A DNA stretch of 64,000 nucleotides. It comes from Pedobacter sp. BAL39. Lineage in GTDB: Bacteria > Bacteroidota > Bacteroidia > Sphingobacteriales > Sphingobacteriaceae. Position 1 is the first letter of the stretch. Every line of letters starts with the position of its first letter. Under the pieces are notes generated by a model. That model worked only from the letters and a program-made list of their open reading frames with translations. It was not told where the DNA came from and searched no databases. Positions 1 to 13,800 of this stretch are shown here, piece by piece. A program made the translations under genes and the position numbers. The stretch covers positions 1 through 64,000 of the forward strand of contig NZ_ABCM01000016.1 of the NCBI RefSeq assembly GCF_000170795.1. The letters run 5' to 3'.

Positions 1-23
1 TTTTGACTACAGGCTTTCTTTAA

Positions 24-135
<112 letters not shown>

Positions 136-249
136 AATATTTTTAATGTTTATACAGCTTCGGAATGGACTTACCTTATGCTGTCAAACAATGACATATT
201 ATTGAAAGAAGTTAAGTTAGGAAGAACAAACAACAGTTTACTGCTCTTG

Positions 250-3122
<2,873 letters not shown>

Positions 3123-3346
3123 TCTCCATAGCCTTTTGCGCCTATGGAAATGCTTTTTTTGATGGTTGTTATCTCTTTCGGATTTCTATTTGTAATTGCT
3201 TACTCATTTCATTCCTCAAAGCTAACAACGTCTCTATTGTTGTTTGCTCTTCTTTTTTAACTTCTTCCAATATGTCAAAGAACTTTTCTATCCCGGAGTT
3301 CATTCCTGAACCCTATTTCTGTACCTTCTATCTTAAGTACCGGTCA

Positions 3347-3423
3347 TGGTGGAGAATAACGGAGTCGAACCGTTGACCTCCTGCGTGCAAGGCAGGCGCT
3401 CTAGCCAGCTGAGCTAATCCCCC
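3347..3423 (-). tRNA. tRNA-Ala (anticodon TGC), CCA encoded
   Basis: The minus strand folds as a 77-nt tRNA. The acceptor starts GGGGGAT, the anticodon loop is CTTGCAC with TGC at 3389-3387, the T-loop is GGTTCGACTCC and the terminal CCA is encoded. It lies in the 16S-23S spacer next to tRNA-Ile, the usual arrangement in Bacteroidota rRNA operons. Confidence 0.97.
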
Positions 3424-3437
3424 TTAGAATATATCTG

Positions 3438-3512
3438 TAGTCCCGAGCAGATTTGAACTGCTGACCCCTACATTATCAGTGTAGTGCTCTAACCAAACTG
3501 AGCTACGGGACT
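3438..3512 (-). tRNA. tRNA-Ile (anticodon GAT), CCA not encoded
   Basis: The minus strand folds as a 75-nt tRNA with acceptor AGTCCCG/CGGGACT, anticodon loop CTGATAA (GAT) and T-loop GTTCAAATC. The bases after the discriminator A are CAG, so CCA must be added after transcription, unlike the neighbouring tRNA-Ala. It is the first tRNA after the 16S in the spacer. Confidence 0.97.
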
Positions 3513-3627
3513 AGGTGTCTTTACTTCAGTATGAGAACACTAAACGATGTTTCATCCTATGGGTGTTTCTTTTTGAGATCTTCTGTCATTTATATCATTT
3601 GCGCAGCCAGTAGTCTGACCTACTCCA

Positions 3628-5150
<1,523 letters not shown>

Positions 5151-5481
5151 AAAATGTGTTGTTTGAACGCTGACCATTCTTAACTTGTTAATAATAGTCT
5201 TTATTCTAATTGTTATATTGTCTGTTAGAATCAAACTTAAAAAAATAGCTTCAGTATCATGTACTTTGATTCCGTACTAATCTACCTCGCTACGCTATAA
5301 ATGACATCTCTTTAATGAACTTCTCGAATCGCCTCACGGGTCTTCTTTATATGTTGCAATCTGCCGCCCCTGTGTTTACCTGGTCTTTCTCGTCCAGTTC
5401 TGTTGCGGTTAAGCCTATTGTTTCAATCTTGTTTATTCGCTTGCGAACTCCGTTCGTTTAGCTCCCCGTTGTTTGGGATTG

Positions 5482-5511
5482 CAAAGGTAGAAATCTTTTT
5501 GTTATTGTCAA
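5482..5511 (-). promoter_or_regulatory. rRNA operon promoter P1 (Bacteroidota type)
   Basis: On the minus strand, TTG at 5511-5509 is followed after exactly 19 nt by TACCTTTG at 5489-5482. This is a full match to the Bacteroidota -33/-7 promoter pattern (TTTG, N19, TAnnTTTG). Transcription would start near 5478, giving a leader of roughly 330 nt before the 16S 5' end. The start site is inferred, not observed. Confidence 0.85.
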
Positions 5512-5648
5512 GCTTTTTTTGATCTTTTTTATTTTCTCTGTTCTAACACTTAAAAACTAAAAAACCTGCCTGGCCAATTCCTACTGCAACATTTCAAACT
5601 CTTCTTCTCTTATCCTTCTCACCGTTTCACTTCCTCCGAAGCGGGATG

Positions 5649-5677
5649 CAAAAGTAGGAAAAATATCAGTAGACCAA
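5649..5677 (-). promoter_or_regulatory. rRNA operon promoter P2 (upstream tandem copy)
   Basis: On the minus strand, TTTTG (TTG at 5677-5675) is followed after 18 nt by TACTTTTG at 5656-5649. This is a second Bacteroidota-type promoter about 165 bp upstream of P1 and pointing the same way. Tandem promoters are common for rRNA operons; here the pair is read directly from sequence. Confidence 0.75.
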
Positions 5678-5689
5678 AACATTTCTAGC

Positions 5690-6295
5690 CCTTTATTTGT
5701 ATCACAGCCCTAACTGCATGGTTTACAATAAGAAAAAAATTATTCGCATGGTCATAATCAATAGCGGAAGAATAAATGGACTAGAGATATAGTGCCCCAT
5801 CATCAATGGCTGGTTTCACCCATTACTGTTCGGCCCTCGTCCGTACCATGTTCTTGAAACAACCCTACTAAAGAGACCCTAAACAGGGACTAAACAGAGA
5901 CTAAACAGAGACAAAAAGCACGATGCACCTCTCTTTGGTCTCTGTTTAGTCTCTCTATGATCTGTTATTATTCATCCTGCTTCCAGAACAAAGACCGAAC
6001 TATCCCCAGACAGTGCAGGGACAGACCCCAGACAAATGCCAAATCTCTGCCCTACTTCAATATCATCACAAGAATCGGCAGCTCAGAAATATTTCAGCCC
6101 TAATTGTTTATTTATATATGCACTCTTGCAAATTGGCACATCAAAATCTCAAGAAATCCAAATTCACTCCCAGCAGAATCACCCCATGAACCCTCCACAT
6201 ATGAAATAAGTACCAGCGAATACAAAACATCAAATCATTCATTTCCATAAATCAGTACATTTACAGACAAAACAAACATATAATTCATCAGGCAA
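5690..6295. other. Non-coding stretch between rRNA promoters and first protein gene
   Basis: I see no credible coding frame here on either strand. It is AT-rich and contains the repeat cluster described separately (5868-5954). The 100 bases before the gene at 6296 are A/C-rich with no full promoter match; TACATTTA near 6254 is a one-mismatch -7 element without a good -33. Confidence 0.6.
5868..5954. repeat. 11-bp tandem repeats plus perfect 17-bp inverted repeat
   Basis: Three tandem 11-bp units sit at 5879-5889 (CTAAACAGGGA), 5890-5900 and 5901-5911 (both CTAAACAGAGA), preceded by a diverged unit at 5868-5878. The segment 5896-5912 (AGAGACTAAACAGAGAC) is repeated in perfect inverse at 5938-5954, with 25 nt between the arms, so the region can form a 17-bp hairpin. 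There is no T-run after either arm, so it does not look like a simple terminator. Confidence 0.9.
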
Positions 6296-6970
6296 ATGTC
6301 TAGACTCTTTCTATCAACTCTCTTACTGGCATTGACATTTACGAACACCTACAGTCAGAATCTACCAGAGCTAAAGATTCCCTCAAAATACCAGCTTGTC
6401 GCAAAAATTGAAGGCGACTTAGATAATGATGGTATCAATGAGATTGTTTTTGCCTACAATACAGATATAAGTCATGGCGATAAGGGCTTTGAACGCATAT
6501 TATATATTGCAAAAAAGATCGATGGAAGAAACAGAATTTGGAAAAAGAACACCTCAGTATTATGGAAGAGCAAGGATTGTGGGTTCTATGCTGAAGAAGG
6601 GGGCTCTTTACAAATGGAAATTGTAAAAAATACACTCAGCATTTCACAAACCTTCAATCACAATTCCAGACATACCAGTACTTTCAAAAGCATCTTTAGA
6701 TACCAGGACAGCGATTGGTTCCTAATCGGATCCACGCACGACGACGCTGACAACTGCGATTTTGATTTCAGATACGATGTCAACTTCTCCATTGGAAAAA
6801 TCATCATCGACAAAACATACAGCTCCTGCGACGAGGAAACAACCCCTATTCAGGAAGACCAGCACTTGACTTTCAAATATAAATTCGCGGATATACCTAA
6901 GATGGATGGGTTTATACCGGGCAGCAACGAAGTTAAAATTTCAGGAACCAATGAGAACTTCTGGTATTAA
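6296..6970 (+). CDS. Secreted hypothetical protein with a calcium-loop-like motif
   Basis: The 224-residue protein starts with a signal peptide (hydrophobic residues 4-18, cleavage after about residue 20). Right after it, DLDNDG at 41-46 matches the DxDxDG loop found in FG-GAP/VCBS-type and EF-hand-like calcium sites, in a context (GDLDNDGINEIVF) typical of FG-GAP-like secreted Bacteroidota proteins. The rest, with a few cysteines and many aromatic residues, is not recognised. It is a single-gene plus-strand unit, convergent with the island ending at 6975 with only 4 bp between the stops. Function is unknown. Confidence 0.8.
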   Translation: MSRLFLSTLLLALTFTNTYSQNLPELKIPSKYQLVAKIEGDLDNDGINEIVFAYNTDISHGDKGFERILYIAKKIDGRNRIWKKNTSVLWKSKDCGFYAEEGGSLQMEIVKNTLSISQTFNHNSRHTSTFKSIFRYQDSDWFLIGSTHDDADNCDFDFRYDVNFSIGKIIIDKTYSSCDEETTPIQEDQHLTFKYKFADIPKMDGFIPGSNEVKISGTNENFWY

Positions 6971-6974
6971 ACTT

Positions 6975-7697
6975 CTATTGCGTCACCCTGTAAATAGCGA
7001 TTTTATAGATTCCCGGATAAAAGTGCACCTCATAAAGTGGCTGTGCAATTGTACGGACCAGGTTACTTGCAATGGCCTTATCCGTGTACGGATGCACTTC
7101 AACGGTATTCCCTTTCTTTAAATACCCATTACCAATCATGGTGTCAATTTCAAGAGGTTTTACATGAATACAGCCATGCGACTCTCCAAGTCTAACCGGT
7201 CTTTTTAAGGAGGTGTCATATTCATCCCCGGGAGTAGTATGTATAAAATCGCCCAGTATCTTTTCCTTACCATCCATACGCCAATTGTGGTTCGTATCCT
7301 TAAAATATTTAACAGAGGTATGGCCGAAATCATTAAAGATCCAGGCTGATGGAACTGTGTACATGCCGGAGATCTGATGGTGTGCTTGCTTGACTGCATG
7401 TGTAATCAGTTTTTGCTCCCTAAATTCTCCCCACTGTTTGTTAACTTTCGAAAGCTGTATCCATCTTCCATCATGTTTTACCATGACGGTATCACCAATT
7501 AATCTCACCGGTGTTCCCCAGGCTACACCTGACCAGTAGGCATATTTACCATAACTCACATGTTTTCCAACGCTATTGATCACAAACCTGCCCGACTGTG
7601 TAGGCGTTTTACTGTGACCGTCTTCACCGGGAGTTTCTTTAGCAGGACCGCCGTGGGCATCATATTCCTTGATTTTGGTTAACTTATAAACAGCCAT
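6975..7697 (-). CDS. L,D-transpeptidase (YkuD-fold) protein without signal peptide; candidate T6SS cargo
   Basis: The 240-residue protein carries the YkuD catalytic signature SHGCIHV at 173-179, with Cys176 as the expected nucleophile, and His153 upstream in a DFIHTT strand. The family cross-links or cleaves peptidoglycan stem peptides in the periplasm. There is no signal peptide or membrane segment at the N terminus, which is odd for a periplasmic enzyme but expected for a protein injected by T6SS. The gene lies 8 bp downstream of a lipoprotein gene (7706-8287), at the end of a minus-strand vgrG/rhs island. Known T6SS effectors of the Tlde1 group are L,D-transpeptidase-related and have periplasmic immunity partners, so this pair could be such a module. 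The alternative is an ordinary host enzyme. Fold call is firm; the effector role is inference. Confidence 0.85.
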   Translation of the reverse strand: MAVYKLTKIKEYDAHGGPAKETPGEDGHSKTPTQSGRFVINSVGKHVSYGKYAYWSGVAWGTPVRLIGDTVMVKHDGRWIQLSKVNKQWGEFREQKLITHAVKQAHHQISGMYTVPSAWIFNDFGHTSVKYFKDTNHNWRMDGKEKILGDFIHTTPGDEYDTSLKRPVRLGESHGCIHVKPLEIDTMIGNGYLKKGNTVEVHPYTDKAIASNLVRTIAQPLYEVHFYPGIYKIAIYRVTQ

Positions 7698-7705
7698 GAG
7701 CGTTG

Positions 7706-8287
7706 TTAAGGGTTAAGGTTAATAAGTTCAATTGACTTGATCTGGTTGTTTTTCGCCTCGGGATAGTCACTTGCAGCAATGTGCATCGACATATTTTCTT
7801 CAGGAAGTTTAAGGTGAGATTTCAATGCGATGGTAAACGGAAAAGGAGTTTCATGTTCTCTTGCAAGAATTCCCTCTGGCGCCAATGGCCCGAAATGATC
7901 TGTCAGCAACTTCAGGCTCAAGTTGGATCCAATAGCCTCAGGCAAACTTAAACTGATTCGCTCCGGCTCGCCCGCTGACACCGAACGGTTTCTCGTAACC
8001 ATTACGGTATGCTCAGGCACAGAATCACCCTCTCTATAAATTACAATCGGAAAATATCTGGAAAAACTATCAGTGAGCGTAACCAACTCACCGTCTGCTA
8101 AGCCCCCGTGAGCAAGTTTCCCCGCAACAAGATCAATAAAGCCCACCAAATGTTCATTGACCGCTTTAACATTCTCATTATTGGAGATCCTCTTTCTCTT
8201 ATTCTCAGAACTGCATCCAGCAACCACAAATATGATCAAGGTTAGATACGAAAGAAATACCGTTTTATTGAGCCGTTTAATGTCCAT
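7706..8287 (-). CDS. Lipoprotein, possible immunity partner of the L,D-transpeptidase
   Basis: The 193-residue protein has a basic start, a hydrophobic stretch and a lipobox VAGC ending at Cys25, so it should be lipid-anchored in the envelope. The mature part is mixed alpha/beta and I do not recognise a domain. It precedes the L,D-transpeptidase-fold gene by 8 bp, almost certainly in one transcript. An envelope lipoprotein next to a signal-less peptidoglycan enzyme fits a periplasmic immunity protein. The gene order (immunity first) is less usual, and no sequence motif proves the role. Confidence 0.75.
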   Translation of the reverse strand: MDIKRLNKTVFLSYLTLIIFVVAGCSSENKRKRISNNENVKAVNEHLVGFIDLVAGKLAHGGLADGELVTLTDSFSRYFPIVIYREGDSVPEHTVMVTRNRSVSAGEPERISLSLPEAIGSNLSLKLLTDHFGPLAPEGILAREHETPFPFTIALKSHLKLPEENMSMHIAASDYPEAKNNQIKSIELINLNP

Positions 8288-8420
8288 CGCAATTCATATC
8301 GCTTTTAAAACCTAAAATAACCTATCCAGGTAATCAGACGATATACAATTTATCTACAAAACAAAAATTATACCAACACATCATTTAATTGACATAGTCA
8401 ACACCCGATAATCCAGACAG

Positions 8421-8798
8421 TTACTTAGTTGAAATATCATAGGCATCGGCAGGTATTTCCGGAAAATCCCATGCCTCAGGATATCTGTTGATCACCTCAA
8501 CCAAGACCCGTATGCTGGAGAAAAAAGGTGTCAGATCCATCTCATCGTGACTTAAATAGCAGACTTTTCCAAAATGCTGCCCTTGAAAATACACACATAT
8601 ATAATTGGAGTTGTTGTCAGTCATGATCGGAATAAGGTCCTCAAAGTCATCAGGATACTGCTTAAAAAAAGCAAGCATACCCTTAAGATCCTGATCGGAG
8701 ATCAACTCAAAGCCATCCCTGGACTTAAAATTTTCAAGCGCTTCACGATCTTCATCTGAGAAACCGTGTTGCCATACCAATGCGATTATTTCTTCCAT
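8421..8798 (-). CDS. Small acidic SUKH (SMI1/KNR4)-like protein, probable immunity protein
   Basis: The 125-residue acidic protein has no signal peptide. Residues 65-100, with the pattern NYICVYF, GKVCYLSHDE and a following aromatic helix, resemble the core of SUKH/SMI1-KNR4 proteins, which commonly neutralise nuclease toxins in polymorphic toxin loci. It lies in the minus-strand tail behind the rhs gene and after two other immunity-like genes. SUKH proteins match a wide range of toxins, so this may be a leftover from an earlier Rhs tip. Domain call is moderate; cognate toxin is unknown. Confidence 0.65.
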   Translation of the reverse strand: MEEIIALVWQHGFSDEDREALENFKSRDGFELISDQDLKGMLAFFKQYPDDFEDLIPIMTDNNSNYICVYFQGQHFGKVCYLSHDEMDLTPFFSSIRVLVEVINRYPEAWDFPEIPADAYDISTK

Positions 8799-8937
8799 AT
8801 CTTATTCATCGCAAATACATGACCAATTAAAGAGATTTGTGCCTCAGGCGACCACTACGCCGAACGTCCAAATACGACAACCCCTGATATATTTTTCAGT
8901 ATAATATAAACCCAAATACTGGCAGATTGTCTTTACG

Positions 8938-10131
8938 CTAATTCAAGAATATCATTTGACTTTGAGTTCGTGTTTTGTCGAGGTCTGTGAGCATATTAAA
9001 CAATAATTTCAGGTTATTCGTCCTGTCAGTAGTTAGCAATGAATATAGATAATTATGTACCTTACATGCAAAACGTTTATCTGGTGACTGGACACATATT
9101 GATCCCTCTCCATCAACAGTAATATACATCCAACGCCATCCATACTGACTGATGATCAGCTGTCCAAAAACTGAACCAAGCTCATAAGCCAGATACTCGG
9201 AATTTGTCTGATTTGATTTTAAGGTATCGACGTAGTCCTTCATCTGGTCGATCAGCAGATCACTTTCATGTCCCGCAGCTGTAAGTCTGCTAATCCCGAC
9301 ACCAGCAAGACGCTCAACCTCCGCAAGTTCTTCGGCTGTTAGCGCTCTATATTGAATATCATACTTATCCTTATTTTGTCCTGAAGTGTCTTCAGCATTC
9401 ACAGCAGGAGGTCTTTCCCTCTGAACCTCGCGGCTTTTGATACGTTGATAAGCATCCCCTCCCAGCGAACCATTGTTATTCTTGAAATCCATGAAATCTT
9501 CAAGCGGAACAAACAACACCCCCTTCAGTCCATCAACAGCTGGGCTCAGTTTCACAGATCCTGTACACAACAAATTATACCCCAGCTTAGCGTCCTTTAT
9601 TAAAAATACTTCTGCGGGTATCCGGTCCTCATGCAACACGATGTTCTCATAATTCTTTACATACCTTACACCATTGTGTATAATAGGTTCAGCCTTGTCG
9701 GACAAGGCATCTTCAAAAGTTGAAAGTTCAAAATTGACCACATCTTCTGCATATCTGAATTTTACAAAATAATATTTTTTACGAAATTTCAGTTCCAGAT
9801 TACCGACGGCACTAAAAACACGTACTGCAGATTTCTCATAATCAATATTGTACTGAGCTATGGCATTCAAAAAGTCTTCTGAAACCAGAAAGTCATTGGC
9901 ATACCTGTAATAATCAAAGTCCAGATATTCATGTTTACTATATAAAGAAAGTTCACTTTTCAGCTGATAGTCGTTAAATCCTGCTTTCATCCATTCATAT
10001 TGAACGGTATTTTCCCGACTAAACGCGTCTCCTTGTATCTCATTTTCAAACATCCTGATCTGTAGCGATCCAGGTATTCCATCAATCCCGGATTGATCTG
10101 TAAATATTGCATAATACGCTGCTTTATTCAT
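8938..10131 (-). CDS. Two-part immunity-like protein (Imm43/DUF1629-like N part, DUF3806-like C part)
   Basis: The 397-residue protein has no signal peptide. Residues 1-225 resemble immunity proteins of the Imm43/DUF1629 type (a beta-rich fold with FLVSEDF near 81 and GLKGVLFVPLEDF near 203-215). A polar linker follows at about 226-255. The C-terminal part, with the tract YGWRWMYI near 336-343, resembles DUF3806, a domain also found in toxin neighbourhoods. It is the second gene behind the Rhs toxin tip, 167 bp after the first. A fusion of two immunity-type domains would be consistent with protection against more than one toxin. Both domain names are tentative. Confidence 0.6.
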   Translation of the reverse strand: MNKAAYYAIFTDQSGIDGIPGSLQIRMFENEIQGDAFSRENTVQYEWMKAGFNDYQLKSELSLYSKHEYLDFDYYRYANDFLVSEDFLNAIAQYNIDYEKSAVRVFSAVGNLELKFRKKYYFVKFRYAEDVVNFELSTFEDALSDKAEPIIHNGVRYVKNYENIVLHEDRIPAEVFLIKDAKLGYNLLCTGSVKLSPAVDGLKGVLFVPLEDFMDFKNNNGSLGGDAYQRIKSREVQRERPPAVNAEDTSGQNKDKYDIQYRALTAEELAEVERLAGVGISRLTAAGHESDLLIDQMKDYVDTLKSNQTNSEYLAYELGSVFGQLIISQYGWRWMYITVDGEGSICVQSPDKRFACKVHNYLYSLLTTDRTNNLKLLFNMLTDLDKTRTQSQMIFLN

Positions 10132-10298
10132 ATATGTAAAGTGAGTAAGCTAAATGAAACAAATCTTCTGAATCAACCGAACATCCAGAACTGTATTCTT
10201 ATTTCAACTTATCAGCATCATACCTAATCTGTTTCTGCCTAGTGAGGGTCTCAAGAATATAACGAGCAACTCATTCATGCTGATTTATGAGAGAATTG

Positions 10299-10811
10299 CT
10301 ACCAGATCAATATTTTACCTGTATTCAGATCAATTTCACTGTAACCTTCATTTTTTGGCATCGCTCCTTCCCAGCCCACGGCAACATGGCCGACATCAAA
10401 TATTTCCATAATCTTATAAAAATGCCTTGGGATGTCTTTACTCGCATGGTCATAAAAATACTGTTCAATTTCATAAGAAATAACTAATGCCTTGACAAAA
10501 GGAAGTATTTCTGAAGGGACATCGCAATGCTGAGCAGCATCGATAATCGTTGGTTCTAGCTCTGCGTATCGTGACTGGGCCTGTTTTGCAACATCATTCC
10601 AGCCCTTTGCAGCTTCCGCATGAAAACTCTTTATATACCAAGACAACCTATTTTTTGCATATAGGATAAAATTACCCCAATTAATAGATTTCAGGCTTTT
10701 CATCAATGCCGCCCGATCACCTATTGCTTGTATTGGCAAGCCAACATTAAGCTTTGCTGAAAAATCTCCAGCATGGTTGAACCATTCAATTTTTTTTAAA
10801 TTAATATCCAT
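10299..10811 (-). CDS. Probable cognate immunity protein for the Rhs toxin tip
   Basis: The 170-residue cytoplasmic-type protein (no signal peptide, mostly helical, Trp-rich) begins 9 bp after the rhs stop codon. In Rhs loci the gene directly behind the toxin tip is normally the cognate immunity gene, and a nuclease tip needs a cytoplasmic inhibitor, which fits this protein. I do not recognise the family. The function is inferred from position and size only. Confidence 0.65.
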   Translation of the reverse strand: MDINLKKIEWFNHAGDFSAKLNVGLPIQAIGDRAALMKSLKSINWGNFILYAKNRLSWYIKSFHAEAAKGWNDVAKQAQSRYAELEPTIIDAAQHCDVPSEILPFVKALVISYEIEQYFYDHASKDIPRHFYKIMEIFDVGHVAVGWEGAMPKNEGYSEIDLNTGKILIW

Positions 10812-10820
10812 GTTTTATAT

Positions 10821-13800
10821 TCAAGGTTTTACCTGATTTATCTTTCCTGGAATTCTTGGAACATTATCTGTGCCATTTAAACCATACTCCAGCTGGTTCA
10901 GTTTGGCTTTGAGCATCGCTGAATCTATCTGATCTGGCGTCAAAGTTGTAGATTCTAATGATCGTTGCAAGGCAGCGTTGTATTCGTCAATAGATGGTTC
11001 CAGACCAAAATTCTCACCACCAACCCTATATTGATCCCAGAATTGCTCTAAGCTGGCGTGTGCATTATAGTGATTGCTGCCAACCTCTCTGAAAGCATCC
11101 CCTTCAAGCTTTATAGCGGCTCCTTTATTTCTCGGGATTACGTCTCTAAATGCAGCGTCCTGATTGAGGTGATGCGATTGACCTCCCTCCTTATCATCCT
11201 TCAAAATACTATGTCTGCCCGAGTCCCCTTCACAAGCCAGGCCAAAAGGATCAAGCCAGATATTTGTATCTTTTACATATCCATACAACCTGGACCCTCC
11301 CAATAATCTTATAGGATCCTGGCTCACATATATTCCCTCTTCTGGATTATAATACCTAAACCTATTGTAGGCTAATCCCGTTTCAGGATCCATCAATTGC
11401 CCCTGGTACAGATAATTACAGAATCCCGCATCACCGCGCTGCATTTTCATTCTACCGTAGCTATCCAACTCACGCTGCCAGATCAATTCACCATCATCAC
11501 TATACCCCTGCACAGGTGTACCTAGCTGGTCTGCAATGATACTATATTTTTTGTCTCCTTTGATCTTTGCAACCGGAGAAAAGTTTCCCTCATTAAAAAC
11601 CCAAGTGATGATCTCATCGGCTGTACTCTCCCGGGCATCGAATTCCTTCCATTCATGAAGGGGTTTATTTCCATCCCATAAATATCTCGTAGTTGTTTTC
11701 TTAAATCTTTTCCACAACCTACGGCCTAATGCATCGTACGCGAAGATTACCTCTTCCTGATCTGGACGAACGACTCGCTCAAGCATACCGGCTTCATTCC
11801 AGTAGTACTGCCAGACTTCACCACGTCTGCTTCTTTTTTCAATCAGATTGCCCTGTTGGTCATATTTGTAAACAGCATTGCTGCTTTCAATTAGTCTACC
11901 GCCTCTGTTATACGACCGGTCTTTCCTGCTAAGACTTTCAAATAGATTTCCAACTGCATCTGGAACCCTGAATTCTACCGTTCCATCACCATAGAGGACT
12001 TCCGACAAGTTACCATGGACATCGTGTTTAAATAATTTGTCGCCTGTCGAAGAATCAGTAACTCCCTTCAGCCGCTCTCCTTCCCAACTATAGTGACGAT
12101 TGTGGACTACCCGATTGTTTGTTATAAGGCTTTGATTGGTTAGATTCGCATTTCTATCGTAGTCGAATGACTGCTTAACACCACCAACAAACTCTTTTTC
12201 CAACAAATATCCAGTTGGATTTCGACTCATTTTCGCCTGCCAGCCGTTTGCATTGATTTCTTCTACCAGAAAAAGTACTTCATCGTAAGTGGTGCTGATA
12301 TCAGCCCCCATACTACTTCTCACTCGCGTCCGTTGCCCCAGTGGGTTATGCACACTATTGACGGATATTCCGTTGCACTCTTCTTGACTAACCCTACCCA
12401 TAACGTCCCTCTTCAATACCACCTGCGCATGTTGGTTGACAGCAGCAACCATTCGAGACATATTATCGTAGGCATAACTTTCCACTGTCTGATCAGCCTG
12501 ATGAAATAAGGTAATGATCTGGCCGGCACTATCGTATTCATATATGTCCCGATGTCCATTCGGACGCTCGATTTGCACAGCCTGCCCTGCAGGATTTCGT
12601 AAATACTTAAACACAAGGCCGTCGAAGCCTCGTTCAACGATTACATTTCCCTCACTATCCAATTCAAAGACATAGTGCTCATTATGTTCATTAATCATTC
12701 CATTAAGCTGCCCTTCCTTATCATAAACAAATTCAACAGAATTATCTCCAAGGCTTCGCCTGACCACATTGCCAAAGAAATCGTGTTTGAACTCAACTTT
12801 GTGATGTCTGTCTTTGGCGGATGTTAGGTTACCCATGCTGTCGTAAGTCAACTTAAGTATGCCTCCATCTGGACCGGTGATTTCCGTCACTTTTCCCAAT
12901 AGGTTGTATTTCCTATAATGTGTGTTCTTTTTCGGATCATTCAATTCTATGCATCGCCCCAATGCATCATAATAATAAAGTACCTGGGTTTCATTTGGCA
13001 GCAACACTCCATTTAAATTGTACTGGTCATCATAACGAAAAAATGAAGATTGCCCTACTACGTTGGTAATTTCTTTAATCAACCCATCTGCATTGTACTC
13101 GTAAGTGATAGCATCACCCAGAGGATTAACACGCTTCAATAACTTCCCAACCTCATCATACTCGTAAATCCAAACCCCTCCGTTGGGCAATACGGTCTCC
13201 ACCGGCTGGTGCAGTTCATTATACCGTATGACCACTTCCCCTTGTGCCGGCAGATGTAGTTTTATCAGATTTCCAAAATCGTCATATTCATAAGTCGTTG
13301 CCACGCCGATCTCGTTGCTCTCCGCAATCAGGTTATTGCTGTCATCATACGTGTAAAGGCGTTCGCCACCGAGGCTATTTACGATTTTGCTCACCACACC
13401 ATCAGCATGGTAATACTTCTTGCTGTGTCCGAGGCTGTTTGTGGCGATAGTTAAACCATCGATATATGCAAAGGTATAACTATACAACCCATCTGGACCT
13501 AATGCAGCTGTACACCTCCCCTTATCATCATACTCAAATGTAAAGATGGTGCCGTCGTTAAACCTGCGGGCGGTGATGAAACGCTCCCTCCAGGCAAAGC
13601 GGTTTAAAAAGCCCTCCGCATTGTACATGCCGTTCATATTGCCTTCAGCGGTATAGGTATACCTGACCGCATCAAAGGTCATCCCGCTTGCACCGAAATC
13701 AGGATTAGGTAAAGAGAGTGCGGTAATCAATCCGTTCTCATCACTTGAAATCGTAATCATTCGGTCTGCGCTATCCTTGATGCTAATCAGATGACCTTTT

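Noticed and set aside
5868..5954. Possible CRISPR array because of short direct repeats.
   Set aside because: Units are 11 bp and abut each other with no spacers; no cas genes nearby.
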